From contig JABHNP010000395.1 in the NCBI GenBank assembly GCA_018694455.1, forward strand, positions 1 to 9,111: a DNA stretch of 9,111 nucleotides, written 5' to 3'. Numbering within the stretch: the stretch's first letter is position 1; every line of letters begins with the position of its first letter. A program made the translations under genes and the position numbers. This DNA is from Planctomycetaceae bacterium. Its GTDB lineage: Bacteria; Planctomycetota; Planctomycetia; Pirellulales; UBA1268. The notes under the pieces were generated by a model. It made no database searches and was not told where the DNA came from. It saw only the letters and a list, made by a program, of their open reading frames with translations. This document shows positions 1 to 6,407 of the stretch, piece after piece.

Positions 1-615
1 ATGGGTCGTGACACGAGTGGTGTACGGGGTATTAAGCTTGGGAAAGGTGACAGTCTTGTTGGGATAGTTGTCGCTGATCCGTCTGCAACGCTTCTTACCG
101 TGTGTGAAAAAGGGTATGGCAAAAGGACGCCTTTTGGTGCAGGTACGCCACTTGTTGAGGAAGAAGCTTCGGCGTCCCCCGCTCCAGAAGAGTCTGAATC
201 AGAGTCGAGTGGCATGCGGTACAGGACGCAGCGTCGTGGTGGGAAAGGCGTGCGCGACATTAAGACAACAGCCCGTAATGGCCAGGTTGTGTCAGTTGTT
301 TCGGTACAGGATGACGAGCAAGTGCTCATGATGACTGCCCGGGGAAAACTACAACGGGTGAATGTCGGAGAGATCAAATCTATTGGCAGAAATACGCAGG
401 GAGTGCGGATCATGCGGCTGGATGATAGTGATTCACTTGCAGCAGTTGTTCCGGTGCCTCTGAGTGAGCAAGAGGAAGCACCAGAGGGCAGCACAGAGAG
501 TGCACCAGAGACAGAGAGTGCACCGGAGACAGAGATCGCACCAGAGGGTGATGCTAAGAACACGCCAGAGGGCAGCGCAGAAGATGCGACGGAGGGCGGC
601 GCAGAGAACGCATAG
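1..615 (+). CDS. gyrA: DNA gyrase subunit A, C-terminal part (5' end outside the window)
   Basis: This is the end of the gyrase A subunit, which with GyrB introduces negative supercoils into DNA using ATP. The visible 204 residues belong to the C-terminal DNA-wrapping beta-pinwheel. Blade motifs are clear: MGRDTSGVRGIKL (1-13), ENGYGKRT-like CEKGYGKRT (35-43), KGVRDIK (82-88) and IGRNTQGVRIMRL (128-140), all matching the last blades of E. coli GyrA from memory. The first ATG is internal; full GyrA is over 800 residues, so the true start lies upstream. Two oddities stand out. About 26 extra acidic and serine-rich residues (about 46-72) sit between two blades. The tail (160-204) is an acidic Ala/Pro/Glu-rich repeat ending at TAG 613-615. 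Acidic tails also occur on E. coli GyrA, where the tail modulates wrapping; the same role here is inferred. Identity is secure. Confidence 0.96.
   Translation: MGRDTSGVRGIKLGKGDSLVGIVVADPSATLLTVCEKGYGKRTPFGAGTPLVEEEASASPAPEESESESSGMRYRTQRRGGKGVRDIKTTARNGQVVSVVSVQDDEQVLMMTARGKLQRVNVGEIKSIGRNTQGVRIMRLDDSDSLAAVVPVPLSEQEEAPEGSTESAPETESAPETEIAPEGDAKNTPEGSAEDATEGGAENA
478..612 (+). repeat. Degenerate in-frame tandem repeat coding the acidic GyrA tail
   Basis: Three near-identical 18-base units lie at 493-510, 511-528 and 529-546. The second differs from the first at one base and the third at two. In protein the tail reads as six units of 6 or 8 residues, each starting with A/T-P/T-E: APEGSTES, APETES, APETEI, APEGDAKN, TPEGSAED, ATEGGAEN. 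All unit lengths are multiples of three, so changes in copy number keep the frame. The tail is probably disordered and strongly acidic. This kind of array can expand or shrink by replication slippage, so its length may differ between strains. Confidence 0.85.
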
Positions 616-634
616 TCTGGTCTTGAAGCCAGCC

Positions 635-666
635 TGCCCCTAGAGTTGGTTTGCCCCTGAAGTTGG
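635..666 (+). repeat. Tandem 15-base direct repeat between gyrA and ugd
   Basis: Two copies, TGCCCCTAGAGTTGG (635-649) and TGCCCCTGAAGTTGG (652-666), match at 13 of 15 positions and start 17 bases apart. They fill about half of the 62-base gap between the gyrA stop and the ugd start. The second copy ends 11 bases before the ugd GTG. It could be a direct-repeat binding site for a regulator or simply a small duplication. The sequence does not decide between them, and I saw no good promoter boxes around it. Confidence 0.5.
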
Positions 667-677
667 GATAACTCAAA

Positions 678-2015
678 GTGAAAATAACAATAGTCGGTAC
701 CGGGTATGTTGGGCTCGTAACTGGTACATGCCTAGCTGACAGCGGCAATGATGTCACGTGTCTGGATGTTGATGAAAAAAAAGTTGCTATTCTCAGGAAT
801 GGTAGCGTTCCGTTTTATGAGCCAGGCCTTGAAGAGCTTGTGGAACGCAACACAAAAGTCGGACGGTTGCATTTTACCAGTGACACGCACGAAGCGATTG
901 CAGCTGCCGAAATTGTTTTCCTTGCGGTTGGAACACCACCAACGGCGACCGGATCTGCTGATCTGTCCGCGCTCCAGGCTGCGGTAGAATCAATCGCCCA
1001 CGATCTTGGTGAAGAAACTATTGTCATCACAAAAAGCACGGTGCCCGTTGGTACTGCCGCTAACATTGAGCAACGACTGCTCCAAGCTACGGGCCGGGTG
1101 TGTCAGGTAGCGAGCAACCCCGAATTCTTAAAGGAGGGGGCAGCAATCGAAGATTTTCAGCGACCTGATCGTGTTGTTGTGGGAGTACGTAATCCTGAAG
1201 TTGCTGAAAAAATACGGCGGCTTTATTTGCCATTCCTGCGAACTGAGAGGCCGTTCCTCGTGATGACGCCGGAAAGTGCTGAGATGACAAAATACGTAGC
1301 CAACTCGCTCTTGGCAACAAAGATAAGTTTTATTAACGAAGTGGCTAATCTCTGTGAGCGAATGGAAGCCGATGTTGATGATGTCAGGCGGGGGATCGGT
1401 CATGATAGACGCATCGGGTTTTCGTTTTTGTTTCCTGGCGTTGGCTATGGAGGAAGTTGTTTTCCAAAGGATGTGCAAGCGCTTGCAGCCATGGCACGCG
1501 AGCGGTCGAGTGAATTTAAAATTTTGCAGGCTGTGCACGAAGCGAACGTTAAGCAAAAACAGGTTCTGGGAAAGAAAATAGAAGATTTTTTTGAAGGTAA
1601 TCTTGCGGGCCGTCGAATTGCTCTTTGGGGCCTTGCCTTCAAGCCTCGCACGGACGATGTCCGAGACGCTCCGTCGCTCAAGCTCATAGATACGCTTCTC
1701 GCCGCCCAAATGAAGATTCGAGTTTTTGACCCGGAAGCAATGGGCAATGTTCGAGAGTTATATGGTAGTAAACTCGAGTATGCCTCAAGTCCGCTTGATG
1801 CTGCTGCTGATGCGGACGCACTTGCAATCGTGACAGAGTGGGGGGATTTTCGTCGGCCTGATTTTAAAGCCTTGAGGGCCGTTATGGCGAGGCATGTGAT
1901 CTTTGATGGACGAAATCTATTTGATCGTTCGGAAATGCTTTCGAGTGGCTTTCTGTACTATTCGATCGGTCGATCCGTGGTTGACGGTCGATCAAAAGGC
2001 GACAGTTCTGGATGA
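678..2015 (+). CDS. ugd: UDP-glucose 6-dehydrogenase
   Basis: The 445-residue protein oxidises UDP-glucose to UDP-glucuronate with two NAD+, in the cytoplasm; the product feeds capsule, exopolysaccharide and other cell-surface sugars. Three domains are visible in order. The N-terminal Rossmann fold has GTGYVG (7-12) and TKSTVPVG (118-125). The central domain has NPEFLKEG (147-154), EMTKYVAN (202-209) with the conserved Lys205 and Asn209, and the active-site loop GYGGSCFPKD with catalytic Cys261, Lys264 and Asp265. The C-terminal nucleotide-binding domain has LAFKPRTDDVRDAPS (319-333). Length fits the family (about 430-460). The start is GTG at 678, chosen because MKITIVGTGYVGL is the standard N-terminus; the sequence upstream has no strong Shine-Dalgarno site. 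GDP-mannose dehydrogenase is a relative, but the motifs fit UGD better. The neighbours give no polysaccharide cluster, so the pathway it serves is unknown. Confidence 0.95.
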   Translation: MKITIVGTGYVGLVTGTCLADSGNDVTCLDVDEKKVAILRNGSVPFYEPGLEELVERNTKVGRLHFTSDTHEAIAAAEIVFLAVGTPPTATGSADLSALQAAVESIAHDLGEETIVITKSTVPVGTAANIEQRLLQATGRVCQVASNPEFLKEGAAIEDFQRPDRVVVGVRNPEVAEKIRRLYLPFLRTERPFLVMTPESAEMTKYVANSLLATKISFINEVANLCERMEADVDDVRRGIGHDRRIGFSFLFPGVGYGGSCFPKDVQALAAMARERSSEFKILQAVHEANVKQKQVLGKKIEDFFEGNLAGRRIALWGLAFKPRTDDVRDAPSLKLIDTLLAAQMKIRVFDPEAMGNVRELYGSKLEYASSPLDAAADADALAIVTEWGDFRRPDFKALRAVMARHVIFDGRNLFDRSEMLSSGFLYYSIGRSVVDGRSKGDSSG

Positions 2016-2080
2016 TTGCCGTCAGTTTAGTGCATGCTTTATGCCGGCTGCGGTGATGATTTGTTGAGAAAATTTGATAC

Positions 2081-2097
2081 AACTGATCAAATCAGTT
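2081..2097 (+). promoter_or_regulatory. Perfect inverted repeat, candidate operator before hppA
   Basis: AACTGAT (2081-2087), a CAA spacer (2088-2090) and ATCAGTT (2091-2097) form a perfect 7-bp inverted repeat. Its right arm touches the TTGACA box at 2097-2102. A run of eight T begins at 2105. As a terminator for ugd it is poor: only two G-C pairs in the stem, a 3-base loop, and a 7-base gap before the T run. Its place at the -35 box suits an operator better. No regulator is encoded nearby. Confidence 0.4.
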
Positions 2098-2126
2098 TGA
2101 CATGTTTTTTTTACAAGAGTTAGAGT
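2097..2126 (+). promoter_or_regulatory. Candidate sigma-70-type promoter for hppA (and possibly tgt)
   Basis: A perfect -35 box TTGACA (2097-2102) is followed after 18 bases by TAGAGT (2121-2126), which matches the TATAAT consensus at four of six positions. The predicted transcript would start near 2133 and have a leader of about 75 bases before the hppA GTG. A nearer match to the -10 box, TATCAT at 2130-2135, lies too far away (27 bases) to pair with this -35. This is the best promoter candidate I found in the window, but promoter consensus in this lineage may differ. Confidence 0.4.
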
Positions 2127-2193
2127 TCTTATCATGAGTTTACTTCTTGGTGAGATATCGCACGAGAATTTACTTACACCCAAACACTTCCCC

Positions 2194-2197
2194 GGAG
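2194..2197 (+). promoter_or_regulatory. Ribosome-binding site of hppA
   Basis: GGAG lies 10 bases before the GTG at 2208 and supports that codon as the start. It is among the clearest Shine-Dalgarno-like sites in this window, where most genes have weak or no visible ones. Confidence 0.5.
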
Positions 2198-2207
2198 TTG
2201 AACGTCC

Positions 2208-4736
2208 GTGAAAACTTTCTCTGCAGTCGCCGCTATGGTATTGCTCACGCCCTCCTTTGTCCAAGCTTCTGGTGCGAACAGAGTATCTCCATCGGTATCA
2301 TTTTTCAGCCTTTATGGGCTGTTCTGGATCGCAGGAATCGTTGGCTCAGGGTATGCCCTTTGGCAGGCGTGGCAGTTCTATCAGTGGATGGAAAGTCAGC
2401 CAGGTGGTTCGGAAAAAAATATTGAAATTGCCGGTTATGTTCGGACGGGTGCGGATGCATATCTTCGGCAGCAATACAAAGTAGTCGCTGGTTTTTTTGT
2501 TGTTATTTTTGCAGTGCTCCTCTTTATGGCTTTCGGTCTCAATGTGCAAAGTGCCTGGGTGCCGTTTGCGTTTTTGTCAGGAGGTCTGTTTTCTGGCCTT
2601 GCTGGTTGGTTTGGTATGAAGACGGCGACACTTGCAAGTAATCGAACTGCGGCCGGTGCAGAGAAGAGCCTCAATGATGGTCTTCAAGTGGCATTTCGAT
2701 CAGGTGCTGTAATGGGGCTTACTGTGGTTGGCCTAGGCTTGCTCGATATTGTTGTGTGGTTCTTTATTTTGTACTGGGTCGTCCCATTGTTTTCATCGCC
2801 ACTGTCACTTGAAGAAATTACAGTCACCATGCTGTGTTTCGGAATGGGAGCGAGTTCACAAGCGCTGTTTGCCCGTGTTGGGGGTGGGATCTTTACCAAA
2901 GCGGCAGATGTTGGTGCTGATCTTGTTGGTAAAGTTGAGCAGGACATACCGGAAGACGATGCTCGTAACCCAGCAACAATTGCTGATAATGTTGGTGATA
3001 ACGTTGGTGACGTAGCTGGTATGGGGGCTGATTTGTATGAAAGTTATTGCGGCAGCATTCTTGCTACAGCGGCACTGGGCGTTGCTGCATTTGCTGGTGT
3101 CACAGAAGCCGATTACTACATGCAGCTTAGAGCACTCTTCTTGCCAATTATGATTGCTGCGGCAGGTATTGGTCTATCTGTGTGGGGGATTTGGCAGGTC
3201 AAGACGCAAGAAGATGCGTCACAAAGATCCCTTTTAGCAGCATTGGCGCGTGGTATTAATCTTTCGACTCTTGCAATCGTCGGAGCCGCTGTTGTGCTCA
3301 CGTTCTTGTTACTCGGGTGGTCTTATATCGGTGTTGGTATGAGCGTGATTGTAGGTCTGGTAGCAGGGTGGCTTATTGGGAAGTGGACGGAGTATTCAAC
3401 AAGTAATGAGTTTGCCCCAACAAAAGAACTCGCTGATCAAGCTTTGACCGGGCCGGCTACGATTATTATTGGTGGTGTTGCTGAAGGAATGCTTTCGGTG
3501 TGGGCTCCAGTGATGGTTACTGGCGTGGCTACGCTGCTTGCTTTCGGCTTTGCAAATAATTTTAGTTATGCTGACCCAGCCGATTTCGCACTTGGACTTT
3601 ATGGTGTAGGAATCGCAGCCGTCGGTATGCTTTCTACGCTAGGTATTACTCTTGCAACTGATGCCTATGGCCCAATCGCTGACAACGCTGGAGGTAATGC
3701 CCAGATGGCAGAGATGCCAGAGGTTGTGCGAGAGCGAACCGATGCCCTCGATGCACTTGGGAATACAACAGCTGCAACGGGTAAAGGTTTTGCAATTGGT
3801 TCAGCGGCCTTGACTGCCTTAGCGCTGCTGGCGGCTTATGTCGAAGAAGTCCGGATTGGATTTGAAAGATGGGGTGAGTCAGCTGTCACGGTGACTGAGA
3901 GTGGTGCTGCACAGGCCGGGTCTTGGGTGAAGGTGTCAGATAAGGTGCTCGTGAAAGCTGGTGCAACACCTGTTGAAAACCAAACATGGCTCCTTGTTGA
4001 TAATCGACAACTCCTTAAAGATATTCCTGACTACAAACAGCTTCCAGGCGGTTCTGTCATACAGAAAATGCCTGAGACGAAATCACTTCAGGCAGCACAC
4101 GACCTCGTTGAGATACGAGCAGCGAGAATGGCTGACTTCATGCGTTTTTATGATGTGACACTAATGAATCCGAAGGTGCTTGTCGGTATGTTTCTCGGAG
4201 CGATGAGTACGTTTGTCTTCTGTGCACTCACAATGAAAGCCGTAGGCCGCGCAGCGAAGGGTATGGTTGAAGAGGTTCGCCGACAATTTCGTGAGAAGCC
4301 AGGGATTATGGAGGGCACTGAAAAACCAGATTATGCAGCACCGGTCGCCATTAGTACGAAGGCGGCGCAAAGAGAGATGGTGCTGCCTTCTTTGCTAGCA
4401 TTATTGGCACCAGTTGTAACCGGCTTGCTTCTTGGGGTCGGCGGCGTCATGGGGCTACTTGTTGGGGGGCTTACCACGGGCTTCTGCCTTGCTGTCTTCA
4501 TGGCCAATGCAGGTGGAGCATGGGACAACGCCAAGAAGCATATTGAAAGCGGTGTACACGGAGGTAAGGGTACTGACGCCCATAAGGCGGCGATTGTGGG
4601 TGACACGGTCGGTGATCCCTTCAAGGATACAAGTGGCCCGAGCCTCAATATTCTCGTGAAGCTTATGAGTATGGTAAGCGTGGTGGCTGCTGGACTTGTG
4701 GTCAGATATAGCCTTGAGGCGTTCGGCATCTTTTGA
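2208..4736 (+). CDS. hppA: Membrane-bound ion-pumping pyrophosphatase, K+-dependent type
   Basis: This integral membrane protein hydrolyses pyrophosphate in the cytoplasm and pumps Na+ and/or H+ out. At 842 residues it is longer than the usual 660-770. The catalytic signatures are complete: DVGADLVGKVE (234-244) with its Asp/Glu-rich continuation to 251, DNVGDNVGDVAG (260-271), DAYGPIADNAGGNAQMAEMP (485-504), NAGGAWDNAKKHIE (767-780), and GDTVGDPFKDTSGPSLN (798-814). Ala522 and Gly525 in GNTTAATGKG are the residues found in K+-dependent enzymes; K+-independent ones have Lys and Thr there. Glu278 in DLYESY sits where Na+-pumping and dual Na+/H+ enzymes carry their pump glutamate, and the plant position (282) is Gly. 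Residues 1-20 look like a signal peptide ending VQA. About 108 residues (545-652) separate two helices that are normally close. The start is GTG with GGAG upstream. The gene overlaps tgt by four bases. Confidence 0.95.
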   Translation: MKTFSAVAAMVLLTPSFVQASGANRVSPSVSFFSLYGLFWIAGIVGSGYALWQAWQFYQWMESQPGGSEKNIEIAGYVRTGADAYLRQQYKVVAGFFVVIFAVLLFMAFGLNVQSAWVPFAFLSGGLFSGLAGWFGMKTATLASNRTAAGAEKSLNDGLQVAFRSGAVMGLTVVGLGLLDIVVWFFILYWVVPLFSSPLSLEEITVTMLCFGMGASSQALFARVGGGIFTKAADVGADLVGKVEQDIPEDDARNPATIADNVGDNVGDVAGMGADLYESYCGSILATAALGVAAFAGVTEADYYMQLRALFLPIMIAAAGIGLSVWGIWQVKTQEDASQRSLLAALARGINLSTLAIVGAAVVLTFLLLGWSYIGVGMSVIVGLVAGWLIGKWTEYSTSNEFAPTKELADQALTGPATIIIGGVAEGMLSVWAPVMVTGVATLLAFGFANNFSYADPADFALGLYGVGIAAVGMLSTLGITLATDAYGPIADNAGGNAQMAEMPEVVRERTDALDALGNTTAATGKGFAIGSAALTALALLAAYVEEVRIGFERWGESAVTVTESGAAQAGSWVKVSDKVLVKAGATPVENQTWLLVDNRQLLKDIPDYKQLPGGSVIQKMPETKSLQAAHDLVEIRAARMADFMRFYDVTLMNPKVLVGMFLGAMSTFVFCALTMKAVGRAAKGMVEEVRRQFREKPGIMEGTEKPDYAAPVAISTKAAQREMVLPSLLALLAPVVTGLLLGVGGVMGLLVGGLTTGFCLAVFMANAGGAWDNAKKHIESGVHGGKGTDAHKAAIVGDTVGDPFKDTSGPSLNILVKLMSMVSVVAAGLVVRYSLEAFGIF

Positions 4737-5839
4737 GTGACGGCTTTGGTTTTCGTGTTGAGGTAGCTCATTCGTCCGGTTCACGGGCGGGTGTTCTTAC
4801 TACTCCGCATGGGCATGTGCAGACACCACTTTTTATGCCGGTAGCGACACTAGCATCGGTAAAAGGTGTGGATGTCGGTCGTGTTGCCGAGACCGGTGCC
4901 GCAATGCTACTGGCAAATACATACCATTTGCATCTTCGTCCGGGTGAAGAACTGGTGTCTGAATCCGGTGGCGTAGGAGCCTTCATGGGTTGGTCCGGCC
5001 CAACCCTCACAGATAGTGGTGGCTATCAAGTCTTTAGCCTTGCTCAGCAGGTTCAGGTAACCGATCACGGGGCAACGTTTCGGTCACATCTTGACGGCTC
5101 TCGGGTAGATCTAACTCCTGAGAAAGCAGTTGCCATTCAAGAATTGCTTGGAGCTGATATAGCAATGCAGCTTGATCATGTCATTGGCCTCCCGGCGGCA
5201 CGCAATGACGTTGCTGAGGCAATGGAGAGATCTCTTGCATGGGGCGAGCGTTGCATTAAGGCTCGCCGGAAATCAGATCAGGCAATGTTTGGTATTGTGC
5301 AGGGAGGGCTTGATCCTGACCTGCGGGCAGCAAGTGCACGGCATCTTCGGTCACTACCGTTTGAAGGCTTTGCAGTTGGTGGGCTGTCGGTGGGAGAGGG
5401 CCCAGAAGCAATGGCATCGACTCTTCAGGTGACCGTCCCACACTTACCAAAAGACAAGCCGCGTTATCTCATGGGAGTTGGAAAGCCAGAAGACATTGTG
5501 AACGCAGTTGCAGTCGGGATCGACATGTTTGACTGTGTTCTACCAACACGTTGCGGTCGTAATGCACTCCTTTACACGTTTGATGGCCCGTTGCGATTAA
5601 GAAACTCGCAATATTTGACAGATCAGCGACCTATTGAAAACGATTGTCCATGCATGGCGTGTTGTCATAGTAGAGCCTACCTGCGGCATCTCTTTCTTTC
5701 AGGGGAGATGCTCGGTCCAGTTTTGGCCTCTATTCATAATCTTACCTTTTACCAGCGACTCATGAAGTATCTTCGTGAGGCCATTGTGGCCGACCAATTC
5801 GAGGCGGCCCGGGCAGATATTCTAGCTCGGATGAATTGA
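4733..5839 (+). CDS. tgt: Queuine/preQ1 tRNA-guanine transglycosylase
   Basis: TGT swaps guanine-34 of GUN-anticodon tRNAs (Asp, Asn, His, Tyr) for preQ1, a step towards queuosine; it acts in the cytoplasm as a dimer. The 368 residues match the usual length. Visible motifs: PHGHVQTPLFMPV (25-37), TDSGGYQVF (93-101) with Asp94, MQLDHV (145-150) with Asp148, GIVQGG (187-192), FAVGGLSVGE (213-222), and MFDCVLPTRCGRN (265-277), whose Asp267 is the expected nucleophile. The zinc site is Cys305, Cys307, Cys310 and His335. The start is TTG at 4733, overlapping the hppA stop as TTGA. No other in-frame start keeps the conserved FGFRVEVAHSSG N-terminus, and only a weak GAGG (4716-4719) lies upstream, so translation may be coupled to hppA. 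The Cys310-His335 spacing looks one residue shorter than in E. coli and Zymomonas enzymes. Confidence 0.95.
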   Translation: MSDGFGFRVEVAHSSGSRAGVLTTPHGHVQTPLFMPVATLASVKGVDVGRVAETGAAMLLANTYHLHLRPGEELVSESGGVGAFMGWSGPTLTDSGGYQVFSLAQQVQVTDHGATFRSHLDGSRVDLTPEKAVAIQELLGADIAMQLDHVIGLPAARNDVAEAMERSLAWGERCIKARRKSDQAMFGIVQGGLDPDLRAASARHLRSLPFEGFAVGGLSVGEGPEAMASTLQVTVPHLPKDKPRYLMGVGKPEDIVNAVAVGIDMFDCVLPTRCGRNALLYTFDGPLRLRNSQYLTDQRPIENDCPCMACCHSRAYLRHLFLSGEMLGPVLASIHNLTFYQRLMKYLREAIVADQFEAARADILARMN

Positions 5840-5978
5840 GGCTATCTTGCTCACGGAGGTGTGGAGTTGGCCTGTGCCCCGGTCATCTGCATTCGGCCTT
5901 GTCCATTAGAACGGTGGGAAACTACATTTGACCCTTTCAGTGGAGTATTTTGGCCTCACTTAGCCCCGAGTACGCTTT
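5840..5978 (+). other. Intergenic region between tgt and yajC without a clear signal
   Basis: These 139 bases hold no plausible ORF and no convincing terminator. TTGACC at 5928-5933 resembles a -35 box, but the only nearby -10-like hexamer (TATTTT, 5946-5951) is 12 bases away, too close. The stretch from 5864 to 5880 (GAGTTGG, two bases, TGTGCCCC) resembles 643-657 between gyrA and ugd (GAGTTGG, two bases, TGCCCC). The gap is long enough for a promoter of the yajC-secDF pair, but I cannot place one. Confidence 0.4.
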
Positions 5979-6356
5979 ATGCAAATCTTTGACTATTCAG
6001 TGATTGCAGTGCAACTTTTTGCTGCTGATTCGAAACCCCCTGCAGGCCCTTTGGAATTATTGATCACGTATTTTCCGATGGTGCTTATCGTTGTTGCGGC
6101 GTGGTTTCTCTTGTATCGACCTGAAAGAGAACGCATGCGGAAACAACGGGAACTTCTCAATGATGTTAAAAAGAACGATCGTGTTATTACAGCATCCGGA
6201 ATCGTTGGCACTGTCTCGAATGTAGATAGGGAGCAGGACCGAATAGTTCTTAAGGTTGACGAAAGTTCTAATACGAAAATTACATTTACGTTGGCCAGTA
6301 TAAATAGAGTACTCACTGATTCTGATGATGAAAAACCAGCTAGCGCTGGGGCATGA
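5979..6356 (+). CDS. yajC: Sec translocon accessory subunit YajC
   Basis: YajC is a small inner-membrane protein that joins SecD and SecF in the accessory complex of the SecYEG protein-export channel. Its exact function is not settled in any organism. The 125 residues show one membrane helix (about 28-46) followed by the standard basic stretch YRPERERMRKQRELLNDVKKNDRV split here as YRPERERMRKQREL (46-59) and NDVKKNDRVITASGIVGTV (61-79). A beta-rich domain follows with DRIVLKVDES (87-96) and a short acidic tail. The N-terminal 27 residues are a little longer than in most YajC proteins. The start is ATG at 5979, with no strong Shine-Dalgarno site. The gene lies between tgt and secDF, the arrangement seen in many bacteria, and is probably co-transcribed with secDF 51 bases downstream. 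Confidence 0.93.
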   Translation: MQIFDYSVIAVQLFAADSKPPAGPLELLITYFPMVLIVVAAWFLLYRPERERMRKQRELLNDVKKNDRVITASGIVGTVSNVDREQDRIVLKVDESSNTKITFTLASINRVLTDSDDEKPASAGA

Positions 6357-6361
6357 TGCCC
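6349..6361 (+). repeat. Palindrome across the yajC stop codon
   Basis: GGGCAT (6349-6354), a central G, and ATGCCC (6356-6361) form a perfect 13-base palindrome that includes the yajC TGA (6354-6356). In RNA the realistic hairpin is only GGGC/GCCC with a five-base loop. It has no T run after it, so it is not an intrinsic terminator. It may be chance or may slightly affect yajC-secDF read-through. Confidence 0.35.
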
Positions 6362-6407
6362 ACCTGGCTCACGTTGTTGATTAAACTTTTGATGAAAGAA
6401 GATTGAG

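Noticed and set aside
1128..1709. 193-codon open frame on the - strand inside ugd
   Set aside because: It lies wholly within the well-supported ugd gene, and its product (many Arg, Lys, Phe, His and Cys residues) resembles no family I know. It is an antisense shadow.
2081..2112. Inverted repeat plus T run as an intrinsic terminator of ugd
   Set aside because: The stem has only two G-C pairs and a 3-base loop, and the T run starts 7 bases after it. The position at TTGACA suits a promoter and operator better.
2147..2425. 92-codon + strand open frame starting before hppA
   Set aside because: It is out of frame with hppA and overlaps its conserved N-terminal helices; its product has no recognisable features, so it is not a leader peptide I can support.
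4331..4784. Two - strand open frames (146 and 109 codons) over the hppA-tgt junction
   Set aside because: Both are antisense to the conserved C-terminus of hppA and the start of tgt, with low-complexity or unrecognisable products.
5928..5951. TTGACC and TATTTT as a promoter for yajC
   Set aside because: The spacing is 12 bases, well short of the usual 16-18.
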